A program made the position numbers and the translations under genes. Of a stretch of 64,000 bases of DNA, positions 57,706 through 64,000 are shown piece by piece. The notes under the pieces were generated by a model. It did no database searches. It was not told the origin of the DNA and saw nothing but the letters and a program-made list of their open reading frames with translations. Each line of letters begins with the position of its first letter. Positions within the stretch are counted from its first letter, which is position 1. The stretch comes from Symsagittifera roscoffensis (lineage: Eukaryota > Xenacoelomorpha > Acoela > Convolutidae): positions 72,415,465 to 72,479,464 of the forward strand of contig NC_087064.1 in assembly GCF_963678635.1 (NCBI RefSeq), read 5' to 3'.

Positions 57706-58073
57706 TTACAAATAGCTTTTCAGTTCTTCGTATATCGGTCGCGATGTTTTCATGATTTCGTCCAATCGTTTCTTCTGGTCTTCGTTTAGGTCACCGCGAG
57801 TAATTGACGATTTCTGAGAACTGAATGTTGTGGCTCTGAGAGCTGGTCCATGGAAATCTATGGCGACGTCGTTGCGATCATCTGACCATATATGGTTCAT
57901 GTACAAAGACTTAAGTACCCACCAGTTATCCGGAAAGTTGTCCAAAACTTTCATATTCAGCATTTTTTCACCGTCGAAGGATAAGCCCCCGAAATTGCAA
58001 ACACTTTGCACAAACTGCTCACAAGTTTCGCCGTTTAGAAAAGTTGAGTCAAAAATTTTGAATTTTCTTCCAG
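57706..58073 (-). pseudogene. Truncated second sulfotransferase fragment
   Basis: Matches 38693-39055 with seven substitutions in about 365 bases by eye. A 17-base deletion changes the last residues (ends ELKSYL). It lacks everything upstream of KFKIFDSTFL because of the junction with the retroelement. It cannot be functional. Confidence 0.75.
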
Positions 58074-58321
58074 TAAATCCTAAATCCTAACCCCAACAAA
58101 AAAACAAAAAGAATTTCTCAAACATTTCTCGAATTAGATAACAAAACATCTCAAACTGAAAAAAAACATAGACAGTTAATAGAACAAATTCTACCACAAG
58201 ATCAAAAAGAAAAATCTGAGCATAGACAATCATCACGACTTCGAAATCAACCACGAAAGGATTAAAAAACATTCATTCCACAATCCAAAATGCTAAAGAA
58301 AGTCAAATTTCAGAAACCGTT

Positions 58322-59050
58322 TGAATTTTAATTAACATTTTTACCTCTTTAAATCAATTTGAACACAGTACTTTTTCTCAATTTCAGGCTGAAAAACCAC
58401 TTGAACAAATCTAGTTCAAATTCAGCCAATAGAAATTTTTCCGAATCATCACCTCATTTTGACAACACGACTTTATTAGCCGACAAATAATAACCTTCAA
58501 GCGTATCTACAACTATAAATTCAAAACTTCTATGTCAAAAATAAGCAAACCGCAAAAAGTTGACAAATGAAATAATCAAAATCTCAATAATACAACCCTC
58601 CCCTATCAAGTAGGACAAAGATCAACAATATTTTCCCAACTTAGACCTCAAAAACCCCCTAAGCAAAAATACTAAAGTAGCCAAAAGAACAAAGTGAACA
58701 AGATCATTTAACCTAAAGTACGGATACCCCCAATCAACCAATAAGTAAAAACAAAACTAGGAAGACCTCCCCGAGACGATAAAATTACCATCCAACAAAA
58801 ATTGCCCACGTAGCAATTGCCCACGCAGCAGCAGCCCACTTGTCGAGAAACCAATAAATAATCCGACCACACTCGAATTTAGCCTCAAAAAATAAAAAAT
58901 AATTCGGCAGAACGAATCATTTCTTCAATGCTTCTTTCTGCGACGGTCAACAAATTTCAACGAATATTTTCAACCTTTCTCATAAAACTTTCTATCTTTT
59001 AAAAAATTTTCATAATTTTTTCCTAGTCCTTTATTCCCTATTCCAAGCCT
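58322..59050 (+). repeat. LTR-like region, copy 1
   Basis: Non-coding stretch between the pol end and gag, repeated at 63152-63880. A TATA-like CCTATATAAATC is near 59047. Exact ends, TG/CA termini and primer-binding site could not be fixed, so the LTR limits are uncertain. Confidence 0.55.
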
Positions 59051-59740
59051 ATATAAATCTTGCTAAAATCCTTGATCACCTACACAGGTACGATAATTCA
59101 TTTACTATTTAAATTACCACACTTTAGTCACAATTTAAAAACAGCGTTAATCCAAACCACACTTGACGGCGCAGCCCAAAAATGGTTTTCGGTATTACCT
59201 ATAGATATAAAATCAGATTGGAAAATATTCACTCAAGAATTTTCAAAATTGTTTGACTTTGAAAGAAATGAAAAACATCAACGTCTTGAATTTATAGTTA
59301 TAGATACGCTTCAAGGTTATTATTTGTCGACTAATAAAGTCGTGTTGTCAAAATGAGGTGATGATTCGGAAAGATTTCTATTGGCTGAATTTGAACTAAA
59401 TTTGTTCAAGTGGTTTTTCAGCCTGAAATTGAGAAAAAGTACTGTGTTCAAATTGATTTAAAAAGTTAAAAATGTTAATTAAAGTTAAAACGGTTTCTGA
59501 AATTTGATTTTCTTTAGTATTTTGGATTGTGGAATGAATCAGATTGGAAAAGATTCACTCTATCGAAAAAACCACTGAAATTTTTAATATTTACGAGAAA
59601 CACCCAAATTTTAAAGGTAAACCATCGTTCAAAAAAGGGTGTAACTATTGCCGAAGATATGACGGAGCATTGCTGAATGCAGATAAAAACAGCAAGACAA
59701 TCAGAATAAACCACAAAAGTACAGAGAACCAAACAAACCA
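59040..59740 (+). pseudogene. Gag remnant interrupted by an inverted LTR fragment
   Basis: LKTALIQTTLDGAAQKWFSV has the Trp-containing pattern of Ty3-type gag capsids. At about 59285 the frame runs into a 260-base inverted piece of the LTR-like region and resumes at about 59545. A CxxC (CNYC) near 59640 may be a zinc-knuckle relic. Confidence 0.6.
59285..59545 (-). repeat. Inverted LTR-like fragment inside gag
   Basis: Inverse of about 58290-58525: GTCGTGTTGTCAAAATGAGG and CTATTGGCTGAATTTGAACT appear in reverse at 58470 and 58420. AATCAGATTGGAAAA occurs on both sides (59212 and 59538), as a duplicated flank would. Confidence 0.8.
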
Positions 59741-59752
59741 TTTCATCAGTAC

Positions 59753-60420
59753 ATGAAGAAAGCTCAAAATTTACCTAACAAAAGTATTCACACTAACAAT
59801 AGTTCTGGAAAACCACTTCCAAATAATTCAAATTACTCTAGAAATCAATCACCTCATAATTCAAACTATAGAGCACGATCACCAAACCAAAGAAAATCAC
59901 GAGATTTCTCACAAAACAGATATAGTCGATCAAATAGTCGACATAATCAATCTAGAGCAACTATTCACGATCGAATTCAAACCGACCAGAATTTTCATTT
60001 GAAACCATTTCCCATTCACACTCTAGGAATAGACACTTTTCTAATGATAGATCAAGAAATTCTACGTACCATAGAAATTATTCTAATAATAGGAACTGAC
60101 TCAAATAATTGAAATCAAAGATATTAAAACAATAGATCACGAGGTTACTCTAGCAACAGATCGAATTATCAAAGATCTAATTACAACAATTATCAAAATA
60201 GATCACACGACAACTCACAAAATAGAAGTTCGAACAATAACAATAGACAAAGAAACTACTCTCAATCACCACATAGGAATAACACACGTTATCCAGATTC
60301 TCGAAACAAATATAGAAGCAACACGCCAAAACATCACAGACAAATAAATCAAGTACAAGCAACTGAAGAAGTCAATTCAGGCCTTATGGTATCGATAACA
60401 CAAAAAGTACAGAATTACAA
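59753..60420 (+). pseudogene. Asn/Ser/Arg-rich gag tail
   Basis: Two frames (59753-60112, then another frame to about 60400) both encode a low-complexity chain of N, S, R, Q and Y with SRNQSP/NSRHNQ-type repeats and no further zinc knuckle. It is basic, so probably nucleic-acid binding. A frameshift at about 60110 separates the halves. Confidence 0.55.
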
Positions 60421-60957
60421 TTGAATAACATCAATTGCGAATCTACAGACATTGAAAGCGACACAGAAAACACAATATCAATTAAAACGATAAATGTTGA
60501 AAACGACTACGAGCCTCTTTTGTATGATCAACCATTTCATTTCCATAACAACGAAAATCATACACGCCTTCTTTTAAATTATTATACAAGACCTAAAAGA
60601 AAAAACAAAATGATAGAGCAAATAAAAGAAAAAGTAACGACATTAATTGAACCTGTAGAAAAACCTGTACCATGTTTTAGTACAAACCTTTTTTTTTACC
60701 GGAACGTACCAAAGGAACCTCCAAGAGAAAAAATTTTGACAATTCCATTCCTCTTAGAATGTCCAAAAAGCAAAAAAATTCAACCACCAGATCTTGCAAT
60801 TGATTTTTTAATAGATTCCGGAGCAGAATCAAACATTATTAACATTCCCACTTGGATTGAAATCAAAATTTTGCATCCGAAACTAATACCTTTACAGACA
60901 GCAATCAGATTAGCCACAACACAAGACTCAATTTTAACAAACTACGGAAAAATCTAA
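60421..60957 (+). pseudogene. Retroviral-type aspartic protease region
   Basis: 178 codons. LAIDFLIDSGAESNIINIP holds the DSGA active-site motif of retropepsins with the expected hydrophobic flanks. It is followed by a flap-like stretch (AIRLATTQDSIL). The frame stops at 60957, and the next 800 bases are broken. Confidence 0.75.
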
Positions 60958-61699
60958 CTTTTCCTTGTTACCACTTAAACAATGGAACAAAACAAACTCT
61001 TGAATAAACCATTCAAGTAAGCCTTCCATATCACAGATATAAAACACAACATCATCGGAATTCAATTTATCACTAAATAAATACCAACTATTGATATTTT
61101 AGACAACAAAATCAATATAAAAGGTAAAAATACAAGAATGCAAAACACAGCTTTAACATTCTTTCAAGAATAAACAAACAACCACCATTTTTCTCAAAAT
61201 TTTATCCTATATACAATAAAAAACGGAAACACCTATAACCACTCTCAGGTTATTTTTATGAATTCCCAATCAAACAAGTCTATCAATATGACAAAAGTCA
61301 AAACAGACAACATCCCTATATGTCTGACCTTGAATTCAGACCAAAACATAAATTTTTTTGAGTAACAATTTCATCTAATAAGTACATGAAAAAACTCAAA
61401 TTCAGACATCATTTCCTTACGTGTCTAAAATATTTTACCACACAAAATAACCCTACCTCTGGGACTCTTAGTTTATTGTGAAACAAACCTGACAATTTCT
61501 CCCACAAAAGAAGTAGCATATAGAGTAAATAATATTTTACAGCTATAAAGTATTTGCCAGTCAACAATTCTTGAAGAAGACTTATCAATAAATAATATAA
61601 AAGGAAATGAAAAACGAAAAACAGACTATTTCACAAAAACACCTTGTTTTAAACCAACATTTAAAATATCGAAATAAACGGAAGAACAACAAAAATTCT

Positions 61700-62896
61700 T
61701 GACAATGTTCAATTTTCAACACTCTCAGAAAACACAAAATGAATTTGAACAATTAGCCAATTTACTATTAAAATACCCAACTGTTTATGCAACATCTAAA
61801 ATTGACGTTGGAAAGTAAAATCACCACTGCACCTGCCTTTAAAACGTGATGCAGTTATCAAAAAACAAGGAGCAATTAAAGTACCTATTCATTTACACGT
61901 CAAAGTATTAATAGATTATTAGACATACTAGAACAATATGAAATCATTTCTCCAGTAAACAAAGAAGAAGAGCCAAAAAAAACACATTCATCAATCCTGT
62001 TATCATTTTAGCCAAAGGAGAATCATTAAAAATAGTTCTAGATGCTAGATATCTCAATTGACTTATTGATGAATCTAAATGTAATTGGCCCATTGGAACA
62101 ATTCAAGTAATTCTAAGACCACGTACATCTCAAGCACCTTGGACTAATGGACTAGTCGAAGGTATGAACCGTTCATTACAAGAATTTCTCAGATGTATCA
62201 CTAATGGAAATGACACACGATACACTGAATGGTCAACAGATGTAAAAATTTTTCCCCTTATCCTATAGTTCACAAATAACAACAACTTTAGGAATGTCAC
62301 CATACGAAATGGTTTTTAAACAAAAACCACGAAAACCGATAATGTTCACAGCAAACGCTTCTCAGCAAACACAAAGTTATTGTCAACCAAACAAAGATTC
62401 AATATGTTATAATTTACCATTGCACACCCACGATGAAGACCATTTTCATCACCCACAACTTTTAAAATTAGCTGCCGGTGTACATACCGAATGGATTTTA
62501 AACAGAGATAAAAACCACAATGAAATTTATCAAAAAATAACAAAAAAATTGTTACAAAAACAAACTATAAATACCCAAATCAATTCACGATTTACACCAG
62601 CTACAGATTTAAAAGTAGAAACGTTTCTTTTATTCCCAAATTTTACAACGCAAAAAGGTATATCTAAAAAGTTACAACCACTCCAAAAAGGACCATATCA
62701 AATAATTGATAAACCCACTGATGTAACATACAAACTTATAGATTCGAACAAAAAAGAAACTGTTCAACATCGAAATAACCTCCAATCCTATTATCCGAAA
62801 GAGTACATTCTCCGCGAATTAACTCAATTATACTCTTCCACAGGACTGAAAGTTGTTCAAAAACAATTCAAATTCCAAACAAAATCAAAACACTGA
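61700..62896 (+). pseudogene. RT fragment fused to integrase C-terminus by an internal deletion
   Basis: Up to about 62095 the pieces read as the N-terminal RT (YEIISPVNKEE, NPVIILAKG, LKIVLDARYLN). From about 62115 they read as the integrase core end (SQAPWTNGLVEGMNRSLQEF) and then, at 62294-62896, SPYEMVF, a Cys/His-containing stretch, GPYQII and HRN..YYPKE. The RT active site, RNase H and the first two integrase catalytic residues are missing, so this is a deletion derivative. Confidence 0.75.
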
Positions 62897-63155
62897 TATA
62901 AATTCTAATCCAAAACCACCCCAAAAAAAACAAAAAGAATTAGTTTCTCAAACATCTCTCGCTTTAGATAACAAAACATCTCAGACTGAAAAGAAAATTA
63001 GACAATTAAAAGAACAAATTCTACCACAAGATCAAAAAGAAAAAGCTGAACATAGACAATTATCACGACTTCGAAATCAACCACGAAAGGATTATAAAAC
63101 ATTCATTCCACAATCCAAAATACTAAAGAAAGTCGAATTTCAGGAACCGTTTTAA
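62897..63155 (+). pseudogene. Pol C-terminal extension
   Basis: Lys/Gln-rich frame (within 62853-63155) ending KILKKVEFQEPF, in +1 relation to the integrase frame. A shorter, more damaged copy is at 58080-58330. Confidence 0.55.
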
Positions 63156-63880
63156 TTTTAATTAACCTTTTTACCTCTTTAAATCAATTTGAACAATGTA
63201 CTTTTTCCCAATTTCAGGCTGAAAAACCACTTGAACAAATCTAGTTCAAATTCAGCCAATAGAAATTTTTCCGAATCATCACCTCATTTTGACAACACGA
63301 CTTTATTAGCCGACAATTAATAACCTTCAAGCGTATCTATAACTATAAATTCAAAACCTCCAGGTCAAAAATAAGCAAATCGCAAAAATTGACAATTGAA
63401 ATAATCAAAATCTCAATAATACAACCCTCCCCTATCAAGTAGGACAAAGATCAACAATATTTTCCCAACTTAGACCTCAAAACCCCCTAAGCAAAAATAT
63501 TAAAGTAGCCAAAAGAACAAAGTGAACAAGATCATTTAGCCTAAAGTACGGATACCCCCAATCAACCAATAAATAAAAACTAAACTAGGAAGACCTCCCC
63601 GAGACGATAAAATTACCATCCAACAAAAATTGCCAAAACGCAGCCCACTTGTCAAAAAACCAAAAAATAATCCGACCAGACTCGAATTTAGCCTCAAAAA
63701 ATAAAAAAAAATTCGGCAGAACGAATCATTTCTTCAATGCTTCTTTCTGCGACGGTCAACAAATTTCAACGAATATTTTCAACCTTTCTCATAAAACTTT
63801 CTATCTTTTAAAAAATTTTCATAACTTTTTCCTAATCTTTTATTCCCTATTCCAAGCCTATATAAATCTTGCTAAAATCC
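63152..63880 (+). repeat. LTR-like region, copy 2
   Basis: Same sequence as 58322-59050, including CCTATATAAATC near 63858. It follows the end of the pol frame (stop at 63155) and leads into a second gag start that continues past the window. Confidence 0.55.
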
Positions 63881-64000
63881 TTGATCACCTACACAGGTAC
63901 GATAATTCAATAACTAATTAAATTACCACACTTTACTCACAATTTAAAAACAGCGTTAATCCAAACCACACTTGATGGCGCAGCCCAAAAATGGTTTTCG

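Larger units (their letters stand above)
54700..58073. repeat. Large dispersed repeat with sulfotransferase fragment, copy 2
   Basis: Collinear with 35733-39055. It is cut off inside the sulfotransferase frame at CTTCCAG/TAAATCC (about 58073), where the Ty3-type element sequence begins. Confidence 0.88.
58074..64000 (+). mobile_element. Decayed Ty3-type LTR element in tandem arrangement
   Basis: The segment pol end, LTR-like region and gag start occurs at 58074-59190 and again at 62906-64000, with a period of 4830 bases. Between them lie gag, protease and fused RT/integrase remnants. The arrangement is LTR-internal-LTR-internal, cut by the window end. The two repeated segments are close to identical apart from small indels, so the array is recent. 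Frames are broken throughout. Confidence 0.82.

Overview
The window is AT-rich, intron-rich metazoan genomic DNA. GT-AG introns, a 22 kb multi-exon immunoglobulin-superfamily receptor gene, tRNA-derived SINEs, BEL/Pao and Ty3-type LTR retroelements, hAT-like MITEs and a LINE fragment together indicate an invertebrate nuclear genome. I cannot fix the phylum from the sequence. There is no operon structure, no rRNA and no CRISPR array. A 200-base run of N at 53785-53984 marks a scaffold gap.

Layout. (1) 1-8650: non-coding and repeat-rich. It holds a 1.7 kb transposon-like element (1099-2812) with an 8-bp target-site duplication and an internal ~168-bp tandem array, a short inverted relative of it (6286-6714), and one possible terminal exon of an unknown gene (3793-3942). 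(2) 8655-29006, plus strand: a Kirrel/NEPH (roughest/kirre/SYG-1) type cell-adhesion receptor. I assembled it from 14 exons whose phases agree throughout. It encodes a signal peptide, five Ig domains, a transmembrane segment and a proline-rich cytoplasmic tail, 856 residues in all. A second phase-compatible terminal exon (29630-30751) would give a different tail and a 1115-residue protein. Introns carry SINEs, a hAT MITE with a clean TSD, and a foldback element. (3) 30388-35589: a 2.5 kb tandem duplication. It copies the 3' end of the alternative terminal exon plus its downstream DNA. The second copy is frameshifted and has received a 220-bp MITE. (4) 35600-46850: decayed repeats, including a ~3.4 kb segment with a sulfotransferase fragment (38676-39371, minus), a LINE 3' fragment (42746-43920) and several dispersed-repeat families. 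(5) 46850-48016: a minisatellite enclosed by inverted repeats, then a foldback MITE. (6) 48420-53784, minus strand: a decayed BEL/Pao element with gag, protease, RT, RNase H-like and integrase parts, and an inverted duplication inside its RT. (7) 53985-58073: after the gap, an imperfect palindrome and a second copy of the ~3.4 kb sulfotransferase-bearing segment. (8) 58074-64000, plus strand: a decayed, internally deleted Ty3-type element in tandem arrangement (LTR-like region, gag, protease, RT/IN remnant, LTR-like region).

The only host gene I am confident of is the Kirrel-like receptor. In this family the ectodomain mediates homophilic or heterophilic cell recognition and the tail recruits adaptor proteins. 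The most biologically suggestive observation is the pair of alternative cytoplasmic-tail exons. The other novelties concern the structure of mobile elements. Intron-exon calls come from splice consensus and phase only, with no transcript evidence.
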